This document shows, piece after piece, positions 1 through 4,736 of a stretch of DNA of 7,531 bases; positions within the stretch are counted from its first letter, which is position 1; every line of letters begins with the position of its first letter. Position numbers and translations under genes: made by a program. This DNA comes from Lachnospiraceae bacterium. Its GTDB lineage: Bacteria > Bacillota > Clostridia > Lachnospirales > Lachnospiraceae. The notes beneath the pieces are model-generated. The model searched no databases, was not told the origin of the DNA, and saw only the letters and a program-made list of their open reading frames with translations. The stretch is taken from positions 250-7,780 of the forward strand of contig JAHZAV010000063.1 of assembly GCA_019423745.1 (NCBI GenBank), read 5' to 3'.

Positions 1-103
1 TATAGCAGGATTAGTTAGAGAGGGACGTTACATGATCCCATACCTGCCGGATGGAGTTTACGCTGATCTTAGAACAGCATCAAACATTGAAGTGCTATAC
101 TAA
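1..103 (+). CDS. 3' end of an unidentified gene (partial)
   Basis: An open frame enters from the left edge (first complete codon at base 2) and stops at TAA 101-103, giving 33 residues that end in TASNIEVLY. I do not recognise the family. The fragment is mixed polar and hydrophobic, with no membrane segment or metal motif. The stop lies only two bases before the left end of the insertion sequence. The natural C-terminus may therefore be intact, or the element may have supplied the stop; a 7-bp repeat discussed under findings keeps the second option open. That the frame is coding at all is supported only by the absence of stops and plausible composition. Confidence 0.45.
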   Translation, partial: IAGLVREGRYMIPYLPDGVYADLRTASNIEVLY

Positions 104-105
104 TG

Positions 106-124
106 TTGTAACAGGAGTGGCTAA
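106..124 (+). repeat. left terminal inverted repeat of the IS3-family element
   Basis: TTGTAACA, three unmatched bases, then GTGGCTAA. The reverse complement of the right end (1339-1357) gives the same two 8-bp blocks with a different central triplet, so 16 of 19 positions match. These are the transposase binding and cleavage ends. Confidence 0.85.
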
Positions 125-135
125 TAAGATATAAT
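106..135 (+). promoter_or_regulatory. transposase promoter overlapping the left inverted repeat
   Basis: TTGTAA (106-111), an 18-bp spacer and a perfect TATAAT (130-135) lie 30 bases upstream of the orfA start. The -35 box is the outer part of the inverted repeat. Transposase bound to the end would therefore be expected to block its own transcription, an arrangement known for several IS3-family members. The boxes are seen directly; the autoregulation is inferred. Confidence 0.6.
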
Positions 136-164
136 CAATCTTATAAAGAAAAGAGGTACACATT

Positions 165-461
165 ATGCCACAGAGTTACACCCCTGAATTTAAAAAGAAG
201 ATTGTCCGCCTTCACGAGGAAGAAGGACGCACTTACAAAAGCATCACTGCTGAATACGGCGTATCCAAAGCCAGTATTTCCAAGTGGTGCAGTGAATTTA
301 GCAAAGAATGCCGAACAAAAGCCCTCGAAAATCCAGATATTCCAAATGAAATGGAACTTATGAAAGAGAATCTCCGATTGCGCAAGGAACTGGAAGAAGC
401 AAAAAAGGAAAATCTCTTCTTAAAAAAAGCAGCGGCATTCTTTGCAAAGGAAATCGATTAG
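165..461 (+). CDS. IS3-family transposase OrfA (HTH, leucine zipper)
   Basis: A 98-residue DNA-binding subunit that recognises the element's ends. Residues 1-50 form the HTH_Tnp_1-type helix-turn-helix (YTPEFKKKIVRLHEEEG, then SITAEYGVSKASISKW). Residues 63-92 form a heptad-rich coiled coil with regular Leu (MELMKENLRLRKELEEAK and on), used for multimerisation in IS911-like proteins. AGAGG at 152-156 sits 8 bases before the ATG. Near its 3' end the gene contains two A-rich slippery heptamers from which ribosomes can move to the orfB frame to make the full OrfAB transposase. OrfA alone ends at TAG 459-461 and normally acts as a regulator. The length is typical of the family. Confidence 0.93.
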   Translation: MPQSYTPEFKKKIVRLHEEEGRTYKSITAEYGVSKASISKWCSEFSKECRTKALENPDIPNEMELMKENLRLRKELEEAKKENLFLKKAAAFFAKEID

Positions 462-475
462 AGGCTTATCGATTT
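401..475 (+). promoter_or_regulatory. programmed -1 frameshift region of the IS
   Basis: Two heptamers sit in the correct phase of orfA: A AAA AAG at 401-407 and A AAA AAA at 422-428. The -1 frame is open from both into orfB. AAGGA at 405-409 lies 12 bases before the A7 site, a suitable place for a Shine-Dalgarno-like stimulator. A perfect stem follows, AAATCGAT (451-458) pairing with ATCGATTT (468-475), with a 9-base loop; it spans the orfA stop. The stem is 22 bases beyond the A7 site, further than the 5-9 bases usual for stimulators. Its role is therefore less certain than the slip itself. Confidence 0.7.
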
Positions 476-493
476 ATTGAACAATATCATGAG

Positions 494-1321
494 TTGTTTG
501 GTCTACGGTGGCTCCTTCGCGGGCTTGAAATCTGTCCAAACGCGTATTATAACTACCGGAAACACAGGAAGGCGGATTATTATGCCAATAAAGCAGAAGT
601 ACACGCGCAGATTCAGGAAATCTATCATATCCACAATGGTGTTGATGGTTACCGGAGCATGAAAGTCTATCTGGAACGCAGAGGCTACTCTTACAGTACA
701 GCTACCGTTCATAAATATATGAATACAGAGCTGGGACTCCATTCCATTGTCCGCCCAAAGAAGCCTGAATATGAGCACGGAAAACCGCATAAAATATTCG
801 ACAATAAACTTAATCAGGATTTCACAGCAGATGAAATCAACCGGAAATGGTGTACGGATTTTACATATCTGTTCCTTTCGAATCATGAGGTACGCTACAA
901 CTGTACCATACTAGATTTGCACGACCGAAGTGTGGTTGCCAGCATTACAGACCGCAGGATCACCAGCAATCTTGCCATTCGAACATTCCAGAAAGCATTG
1001 GAATCCCAACCGCCCATCAAAGGTGGCCTGATTTTGCACTCAGATCAGGGATCGCAATTTACATCAAAGGCATTCGTTGAATTCTGCGAGTCAGTAAATG
1101 TGACACAGAGTATGAGTAAGGCAGGATATCCGTATGACAATGCACCGATGGAGCGTTACTTTAACACACTGAAAAACGAGTGTACAAATCTATATGAATT
1201 TGAAACAGAAAAAGCACTCTATCAAAAAGTAGAAGAATTTGCATATGTTGACTACAATCATGTGCGTCCGCACAGTTTTAATGATTATCGTACACCATAC
1301 GAAGCCCGGATGGCAGCGTAA
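494..1321 (+). CDS. IS3-family transposase OrfB (DDE integrase core)
   Basis: The catalytic transposase domain, which cuts and joins the element's ends. The coordinates start at the first possible initiation codon (TTG 494), but the frame is open back through 422. In practice the protein is probably made as an OrfAB fusion by -1 slippage (165 to about 425, then this frame). Counting from TTG 494: an HTH_21-type region GYRSMKVYLERRGYS at about 52-66, then the rve core with D122 (KWCTDFTYL), D184 (LHSDQGSQFTS) and E220 (DNAPMERYFNTLKNE). The last two are separated by exactly 35 residues, giving the D-D(35)-E signature. The family's C-terminal tail YNHVRPH...YRTPYEAR is present. There are no internal stops or deletions, so the enzyme appears intact. 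The stop is 17 bases before the right inverted repeat. Confidence 0.94.
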   Translation: MFGLRWLLRGLEICPNAYYNYRKHRKADYYANKAEVHAQIQEIYHIHNGVDGYRSMKVYLERRGYSYSTATVHKYMNTELGLHSIVRPKKPEYEHGKPHKIFDNKLNQDFTADEINRKWCTDFTYLFLSNHEVRYNCTILDLHDRSVVASITDRRITSNLAIRTFQKALESQPPIKGGLILHSDQGSQFTSKAFVEFCESVNVTQSMSKAGYPYDNAPMERYFNTLKNECTNLYEFETEKALYQKVEEFAYVDYNHVRPHSFNDYRTPYEARMAA

Positions 1322-1338
1322 CTGATTCATGATATTTT

Positions 1339-1357
1339 TTAGCCACAAGTGTTACAA
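1339..1357 (+). repeat. right terminal inverted repeat of the IS3-family element
   Basis: TTAGCCAC, three unmatched bases, then TGTTACAA. This is the inverted copy of the left end at 106-124 and lies 17 bases after the orfB stop, as expected for a compact insertion sequence. Confidence 0.85.
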
Positions 1358-1375
1358 AAGTGCTTGACCACAACA

Positions 1376-1465
1376 ATGCAGGGGTTGGAAAATGCAAGAA
1401 AAGAGATGGGGATTTCGGACAAGGATGATAAGCCTTTGAAACAGAATATGTTCAAGGTGATTTGA
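1376..1465 (+). pseudogene. possible C-terminal tail of an interrupted gene
   Basis: From ATG 1376 a frame encodes 29 residues, MQGLENARKEMGIS then DKDDKPLKQNMFKVI, ending in TGA 1463-1465. The frame is also open backward to the right end of the insertion sequence. The composition looks protein-like, and a strong terminator follows 25 bases after the stop, as at the end of a transcription unit. I see no good ribosome site for the ATG, so a gene tail left by the insertion is more likely than an independent small gene. A competing frame from 1357 to TGA 1426-1428 reads VLDHNNAGVGK and continues the left-flank frame across the 7-bp repeat. I cannot say which is real, and no family is recognised. 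Confidence 0.35.
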
Positions 1466-1490
1466 TAATAGAATATTGATATAGATTTGT

Positions 1491-1522
1491 GGCACTCAGG
1501 CTTATAGCTTGGGTGCCTTTTT
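1491..1522 (+). terminator. intrinsic terminator
   Basis: GGCACTCAGGCT (1491-1502) pairs fully with AGCTTGGGTGCC (1506-1517), counting two G-U pairs. The loop is three bases (TAT) and five T residues follow. This is a classic rho-independent terminator. It closes whatever unit was interrupted by the insertion sequence and insulates the next cassette. Confidence 0.88.
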
Positions 1523-1549
1523 GACTGGTGAGAATGTAGTTTATATGGT
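1521..1549 (+). promoter_or_regulatory. candidate promoter of the nuclease cassette
   Basis: TTGACT (1521-1526), a 17-bp spacer and TATGGT (1544-1549) lie directly after the terminator stem and about 40 bases upstream of the first start codon. The -35 is near consensus and the -10 matches four of six. The -35 overlaps the terminator's T-tract. The region up to 1588 is otherwise AT-rich without other clear sites. Confidence 0.5.
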
Positions 1550-1588
1550 AAAATATCATAAAGGGGATTTTGACTATGTAGGAGAGGG

Positions 1589-2875
1589 ATGATTTTTATT
1601 TTGGAAACCGTAGTAGAAAGAATAGATGTTATGGTAGGAATGAAATGTGGGTGTTTGCAAGTTTTAGATGATGGTGAAGAATATAGAAAAATTATAGAAA
1701 AACGCATATCTAATATAGAAGAAGAAAAGAAAAATTTTCTTCAAGCTGTGGAAAAAGGTGAATATGCTCGAAGAGATTGGCATGGGTGGAATGGTGAAAA
1801 AAGTATTATTACACCAGCATATTTATATAAGCCTGTTAATTTTGAAGTTTATGGTGATTCGGTTACGATTGCTGATTTTGAAAAAGTTATTTCCAGTTTA
1901 CATAAAGAAAAGGAAATCATACATTATAAATGTAAGTGCAGAAAGTGTGGAAAAATACGATATTATTCTGAACGAACATTGAAAACAGAACCGAAGGTCT
2001 GTTATAAGCCAATGTATTGCTCATCGAAGTTTACTTATTCTATAAAAGCTAGTAATGCTAATTACAATAAAAGAAGGAAGTATGAGAACAATGAAGCAGT
2101 ATGTTTGGTAGATAATAAAGATAAGATTGTTCCGGCAACAGACTATTGTGATGCATGGAATGAAAAAAGAAGCAAGGAATTAATAAAATTAGCAGAAAAG
2201 GATGCAAGGACAATAGCTACAATTCCGAGAAAACTGGCAAAGAATTATAATATTGATTATGTGGGAAGAAGGTACGAGTCGCTTGATGTACTTGAATGTG
2301 TGAACAATTCATTAGAGAGTGTACCTACCCCATATTATACGCAACGACATGAAAAGAAATATCATGATATTACAATATATAAAGAGTATCGTTGCAGATG
2401 TTATTTGTGTGGAAAAGAAAAATTGATAAAGTGCGATAAATTTGGCATTTTTCCACCTACTGAATATGAATATAGAGCCTATGGAGGATATTGGAGTGAT
2501 GTTTTATGTGATTGCCATGCGATTTCTTCGTTTCAGTGGATTGTAACTGATATTTTGATGAAAAATGGTATTGATTATAGGGTGGAAGTCTCTTTTGATG
2601 GTGTGTATGGAATTGATAATGAAACACCGCTACGATTTGATTTTGCTATATATAAAGAAGGAAAGGTATGGGCATTAATTGAATGTCAAGGTGAGCAGCA
2701 CTTTATGCCAGTTGAAGAATTTGGTGGAGAACATAAATTTATTATCCAACAAAGAAATGATGAGGAAAAAAGAAAGTATGCAAAGGAACATAAAATAAAG
2801 TTAATTGAGATTTCATACAAGAATAAGAAGTATGAAACCGTGGAATCCATATTGAGAGATCAACTTGTTATTTAA
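1589..2875 (+). CDS. Cys-rich zinc-finger-like protein with C-terminal PD-(D/E)XK nuclease domain
   Basis: A 428-residue protein, best read as a DNA-binding endonuclease-like protein. Two Cys-rich modules precede the nuclease. The first spans residues 20-144 (C115, C117 and C120 in YKCKCRKCGK, then C138 and C144). The second spans 225-310 (VGRRYESLDVLE, then C269, C271 and C274, then C307 and C309 in LCDCH). Both resemble the treble-clef repeats 'fGrltVle...CkCdCGk...L...SCGC' found in phage and mobile endonucleases. Residues 312-415 match the short Vsr/DUF559-like fold: helix SSFQWIVTDILMKNGIDY, LRFDFAIY with D351, ALIECQGEQHF with E365-x-Q367, then FGG...QRNDEEKRKYAKE and IKLIEISY. Related proteins often carry Glu in the first helix; here it is Gln316. 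The start is uncertain: GGAG at 1581-1584 is only 4 bases before ATG 1589, and ATG 1631 or 1640 are alternatives. Strongly AT-rich; the next gene follows after 28 bases. Confidence 0.72.
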   Translation: MIFILETVVERIDVMVGMKCGCLQVLDDGEEYRKIIEKRISNIEEEKKNFLQAVEKGEYARRDWHGWNGEKSIITPAYLYKPVNFEVYGDSVTIADFEKVISSLHKEKEIIHYKCKCRKCGKIRYYSERTLKTEPKVCYKPMYCSSKFTYSIKASNANYNKRRKYENNEAVCLVDNKDKIVPATDYCDAWNEKRSKELIKLAEKDARTIATIPRKLAKNYNIDYVGRRYESLDVLECVNNSLESVPTPYYTQRHEKKYHDITIYKEYRCRCYLCGKEKLIKCDKFGIFPPTEYEYRAYGGYWSDVLCDCHAISSFQWIVTDILMKNGIDYRVEVSFDGVYGIDNETPLRFDFAIYKEGKVWALIECQGEQHFMPVEEFGGEHKFIIQQRNDEEKRKYAKEHKIKLIEISYKNKKYETVESILRDQLVI

Positions 2876-2903
2876 TTTAAAAAATAAGGATGTGACAAAC
2901 AAA

Positions 2904-3716
2904 ATGAAATATATAGATGCAAGAACACAAGAGTCCTTAAAACAAGGAATAATGGAATTCTTGAATCTTTCGGCAAGTGAGATGATACAGATTTTTATGT
3001 CCATTTATGAAGATACAGAAAAGGAGCCATGGGAATGGGTTAGTGATTTCCTTTCTGATAATATGGTAGATGAGGTACTCGAACATATTCAAATGTTTCA
3101 TCTTTCTCGAAGATTGGAAGGAACTGATCCGAAGAAGAATAACAATTTGGAGCAACTCTTGTTAGAAGATTCTCCGTTATCAAACTTTTTCAAAAAGTAT
3201 AAAATAACCTTTAAACCGAGCAAAGGTCATATTGACTTGTATTACAAGGACGAACTACAATCACTTGATAATGAATTTAGATATGATGGTGGGAATGTCT
3301 GCTATATAAAGTCTAGGCTGGGATACTATAAGAATCAAGATTACTGTGTAAATGGGTTTGCGTTTCGGTCATATTTAGAGAACAATGGTTATTTTTCGTC
3401 ATTGTCGAGTTGCCCAGAATTGGTAGGAAATATAGAAAGTCTTTTGGGTATTCGTGGAATGGTCACTGATTACTATGATAATAGTAAGTATTATTGTATT
3501 GAGTATTTGATACCTATGTCAGATGTGATTTTTGATATGGGAAATCCACCAGAAACAGATTATGGAAAGACAGTAGAATTTTTGAAGCAAGCAATATTAA
3601 GATTATATGATGAATGGGTAGGAAGTAGTTTTATTTGTGATGAGAATCTTATATTAAGGCTTTCGGATGATGCCAATATTAAACCAGAGTGGTTTGTGAT
3701 GGCAGAAGAACTATAA
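2904..3716 (+). CDS. uncharacterised protein, second gene of the nuclease cassette
   Basis: A soluble protein of 270 residues that I cannot assign to a named family. I chose ATG 2904 (MKYIDARTQESLKQG) because AGGA lies at 2887-2890. The frame also opens at TTG 2865, which would overlap the upstream gene, but that has no ribosome site. The N-terminal half is acidic and helical (EPWEWVSDFLSDNMVDEVLEH), followed by FHLSRRLEGTD at about 66-76. The C-terminal half has a glycine/aromatic-rich stretch (RLGYYKNQDYCVNGFAFRSYL, SCPELVGNIE, then YYCIEYLIP) suggestive of a mixed alpha/beta enzyme domain. There is no signal peptide, membrane helix or metal-binding Cys cluster. The 28-base spacing, shared orientation and shared AT-rich composition imply co-expression with the nuclease-like gene. 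A paired defence or control function is inference only. Confidence 0.7.
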   Translation: MKYIDARTQESLKQGIMEFLNLSASEMIQIFMSIYEDTEKEPWEWVSDFLSDNMVDEVLEHIQMFHLSRRLEGTDPKKNNNLEQLLLEDSPLSNFFKKYKITFKPSKGHIDLYYKDELQSLDNEFRYDGGNVCYIKSRLGYYKNQDYCVNGFAFRSYLENNGYFSSLSSCPELVGNIESLLGIRGMVTDYYDNSKYYCIEYLIPMSDVIFDMGNPPETDYGKTVEFLKQAILRLYDEWVGSSFICDENLILRLSDDANIKPEWFVMAEEL

Positions 3717-3743
3717 TGAACGCATACGATGTTGTGTTCTGTA

Positions 3744-3805
3744 CCCCCCTTTTGTTAAATAATGCACACCCCCATCCGTAGTCTGACCCCCCTTAACTGA
3801 CTACG
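3744..3805 (+). repeat. C-run repeats with a 7-bp inverted repeat
   Basis: Runs of 6, 5 and 6 C residues recur at 25- and 18-base steps. The first and third share the setting ACCCCCCTT. CGTAGTC (3777-3783) is perfectly complementary to GACTACG (3799-3805), so the third C-run sits in the loop of a 7-bp stem. Serial short terminal repeats of this kind occur at ends of some insertion sequences (for example the IS21 family), but no transposase lies alongside, so identity as an end is speculative. Confidence 0.4.
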
Positions 3806-3810
3806 ATTTG

Positions 3811-4068
3811 ACTACTACACAAGGCATTGATTTGCTCCGTTTTGCATTATTTTGCAAAAAGTGTAGTTTTAGAGAATAAAAATACGATGCTCGGAAAAGC
3901 CGATAAAACCTTGCAAAACTCGGCATTACAGGGCATTTCAGAACAGGAGAATTTTATGATTAGAGTTTTATTCATCTGCCACGGCAATATCTTGAAAAGC
4001 CTTGAAAAAGCCTGTAAAATCAATAGATTTACAAAGCAAATAGGCACTTACTACACCACTACTACACC
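3811..4068. repeat. ACTACAC motif cluster
   Basis: ACTACTACAC occurs at 3811-3820 and again at 4058-4067. ACTACACC occurs at 4050-4057 and 4061-4068. The inverse GTGTAGT lies at 3861-3867, forming a 7-bp inverted pair with 3814-3820. The copies bracket the truncated phosphatase start. Clusters of short direct and inverted sites are typical of recombinase binding regions at attachment sites; no integrase gene is visible in the window, so this is a suggestion. Confidence 0.4.
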
Positions 4069-4081
4069 ATTTTTTCAGTAA
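3956..4081 (+). pseudogene. truncated start of a low-molecular-weight protein tyrosine phosphatase
   Basis: ATG 3956 follows a good ribosome site (AGGAG 3945-3949, 6 bases before) and encodes MIRVLFICHGNI. This is the characteristic start of low-molecular-weight protein tyrosine phosphatases, whose P-loop reads C-x5-R-S (CxGNxCRS). Here the loop is broken after CHGNI and continues as LKSLEKACKINRF, ending in TTTTPFFQ and TAA 4079-4081. The frame is 41 residues against about 150 for the family. The essential Arg and all later catalytic elements, including the Asp-Pro loop, are absent, so it cannot be an active phosphatase. The break lies in a highly conserved coding segment, which is what insertion of a site-specific element into this gene would produce. 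The 41-codon frame could still be translated. Confidence 0.6.
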
Positions 4082-4117
4082 GAGCCTTGAATGACAAAAT
4101 TGTAAATGGAAAAATTT

Positions 4118-4151
4118 AGCGGCAGCGTCCTTTGAATGGATTGCTGCCGCT
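4118..4151. repeat. GC-rich stem-loop in the junction region
   Basis: AGCGGCAGC (4118-4126) is a perfect inverse of GCTGCCGCT (4143-4151), with a 16-base loop. The bases after it (TGTGTTAGG) are not a real T-tract, so it is a weak terminator candidate at best. It could equally be a recombination or protein-binding structure. Confidence 0.55.
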
Positions 4152-4221
4152 TGTGTTAGGGACTAATAATAGAATATCTACCCTAAGCAAATGCTCATGT
4201 GCGGTAAAGTAACACACACTC

Positions 4222-4263
4222 AAAAAGTATCGGGACAAAATGAAATCTGTCCCGATACTTTTT
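4222..4263 (-). terminator. strong intrinsic terminator of the HxlR gene (bidirectional)
   Basis: AAAAAGTATCGGGACA (4222-4237) and TGTCCCGATACTTTTT (4248-4263) form a perfect 16-bp stem with a 10-base loop. Read leftward, the stem ends in a T-run and overlaps the last bases of the regulator's stop codon (4262-4264). Its symmetrical A/T flanks should also stop transcription arriving from the left, isolating the redox locus from the junction region. Confidence 0.9.
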
Positions 4264-4588
4264 ATACGTTTTGGGCTTTATATTCCTCTCCCCAATTCCA
4301 CATAGCGTCCAAAATCGGTTTAAGGCTCTTACCTAATTCTGTCAGACTGTACTCAACACGTGGTGGAACTTCTGCATAAACCTTTCGATTGACAAGCCCT
4401 TTTTCTTCCATATCACGCAGCTGTGCTGTCAATACTTTTTGAGAAACATTCCCTATGGATTTTTTTAATTCTCCAAATCGTTTTGTTCCGGGCATTAAGT
4501 CACGCAATATGAGAACTTTCCATTTATCGCCTATCAGCATAAGGGTGGTTTCTACTGGGCAGGCTGGCAAATTTTTTTCGTTTGGCAT
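4262..4588 (-). CDS. HxlR-family transcriptional regulator
   Basis: A 108-residue winged-helix DNA-binding protein of the HxlR (DUF24/YodB-like) family, a normal family length. The family signature is clear. CPVETTLMLIGDKWKVLILR starts with Cys10, then comes the recognition region FGELKKSIGNVSQKVLTAQLRDMEEKGLV and the wing RKVYAEVPPRVEYSLTELG, with a C-terminal dimer helix LDAMWNWGEEY. Cys10 is the only cysteine and matches the conserved N-terminal Cys through which members such as YodB and HypR sense quinones, aldehydes or disulfide stress. The ATG (4586-4588, complement) has an AGGAG site 7 bases upstream. It is divergent from the flavin/macrodomain/SirTM operon, with about 150 bases between the starts, so it most likely controls that operon and itself. 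The inducer is unknown. Confidence 0.92.
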   Translation of the reverse strand: MPNEKNLPACPVETTLMLIGDKWKVLILRDLMPGTKRFGELKKSIGNVSQKVLTAQLRDMEEKGLVNRKVYAEVPPRVEYSLTELGKSLKPILDAMWNWGEEYKAQNV

Positions 4589-4622
4589 GGTATCTCTCCT
4601 TTTCTATAGTTTCATTTTGGTA

Positions 4623-4653
4623 ATTATAGCACAATTATGTGCTTACTTTACAA
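4623..4653 (-). promoter_or_regulatory. promoter of the HxlR gene with palindromic operator
   Basis: On the minus strand a perfect TATAAT covers 4628-4623, with GTAAAG at 4651-4646 (17-bp spacer) or TTGTAA at 4653-4648 (19-bp spacer) as -35. Between them lies AGCACA-N4-TGTGCT (plus-strand 4628-4643), a 12-of-16 palindrome touching the -10. A dimer of HxlR type would be expected to bind such a site and repress its own gene. The sequence elements are seen; the binding is inferred. Confidence 0.55.
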
Positions 4654-4678
4654 AAGGGCTTTACGGAATTATTATAAT
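4647..4678 (+). promoter_or_regulatory. candidate promoter of the flavin/macrodomain/SirTM operon
   Basis: A perfect TATAAT lies at 4673-4678. The best -35-like match upstream, TTTACA (4647-4652), is 20 bases away, longer than the ideal 17. Poor spacing is common at promoters that need relief or activation. It overlaps the -35 of the divergent HxlR promoter, so one bound regulator could affect both directions. Confidence 0.5.
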
Positions 4679-4679
4679 C

Positions 4680-4707
4680 TTGCAAACGAAAAATTGCAAA
4701 CGAAAAA
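4680..4707 (+). repeat. 14-bp tandem repeat in the operon leader
   Basis: TTGCAAACGAAAAA occurs twice head to tail (4680-4693 and 4694-4707), starting one base after the -10 box. The first copy would span the transcription start and the second the early leader. Perfect duplication at this spot suggests either a regulator site pair or a recent slippage duplication. Confidence 0.8.
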
Positions 4708-4736
4708 ACTTATTTAATATCAGGAGGTCATTTATC

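Larger units (their letters stand above)
106..1357 (+). mobile_element. IS3-family insertion sequence, complete
   Basis: About 1.25 kb, a normal length for the family. It is bounded by imperfect inverted repeats (106-124 and 1339-1357) and contains two overlapping transposase frames in the IS3 arrangement, orfA then orfB in the -1 frame. Trimming one base from each end gives 5'-TG...CA-3' termini, the family's usual ends. Both frames are undamaged, the DDE triad is present and a promoter reads inward from the left end, so the copy looks potentially active. I see no 3-5 bp target duplication directly at the ends (flanks AATG and AAGT). This suggests an older insertion, a rearranged flank or a slightly different true end. 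Confidence 0.88.
3717..4221. other. gene-poor junction region with repeats
   Basis: About 500 bases without a convincing complete gene. It holds, in order: three C-runs (3744-3749, 3769-3773, 3787-3792); an inverted repeat around the last run (3777-3805); a TTTTGCA/TGCAAAA inverted repeat (3840-3846 and 3853-3859); ACTACAC motifs in both orientations; a truncated phosphatase start (3956-4081); a GC-rich stem (4118-4151); and TTAGGG/CCCTAA arms (4156-4161 and 4181-4186). This density of short repeats, a gene fragment and no open gene fits the scar or boundary of mobile elements. Confidence 0.55.

Noticed and set aside
503..886. Open frame on the minus strand across the transposase
   Set aside because: It lies wholly within orfB, has no ribosome site and no recognisable motif, and the plus-strand frame carries the DDE signature.
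1322..1588. tRNA or small RNA gene near the terminator hairpin
   Set aside because: The only strong structure is a simple hairpin plus T5. There is no cloverleaf, TTCGA-type T-arm or CCA end.
1339..1707. Minus-strand open frame spanning the IS end and the next gene start
   Set aside because: It crosses the inverted repeat, the terminator and the start of the nuclease gene. Its composition is low-complexity and it has no start signals, so it is a chance frame.
3827..3955. Extension of the phosphatase fragment upstream from ATG 3827
   Set aside because: There is no ribosome site at 3827, whereas AGGAG precedes ATG 3956 and the recognisable phosphatase start begins exactly there.
3847..4047. 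Minus-strand 66-residue frame in the junction region
   Set aside because: It is the antisense of the phosphatase fragment and repeats, with no ribosome site or motif.
3744..4161. CRISPR array in the repeat-rich junction
   Set aside because: The repeats are only 7-10 bases, irregularly spaced and in mixed orientation; there are no repeat-spacer units and no cas genes.
4455..4736. Upstream extension of the first PNPOx-like gene
   Set aside because: It would run through the divergent HxlR gene and both promoters; AGGAGG before ATG 4737 fixes the start.
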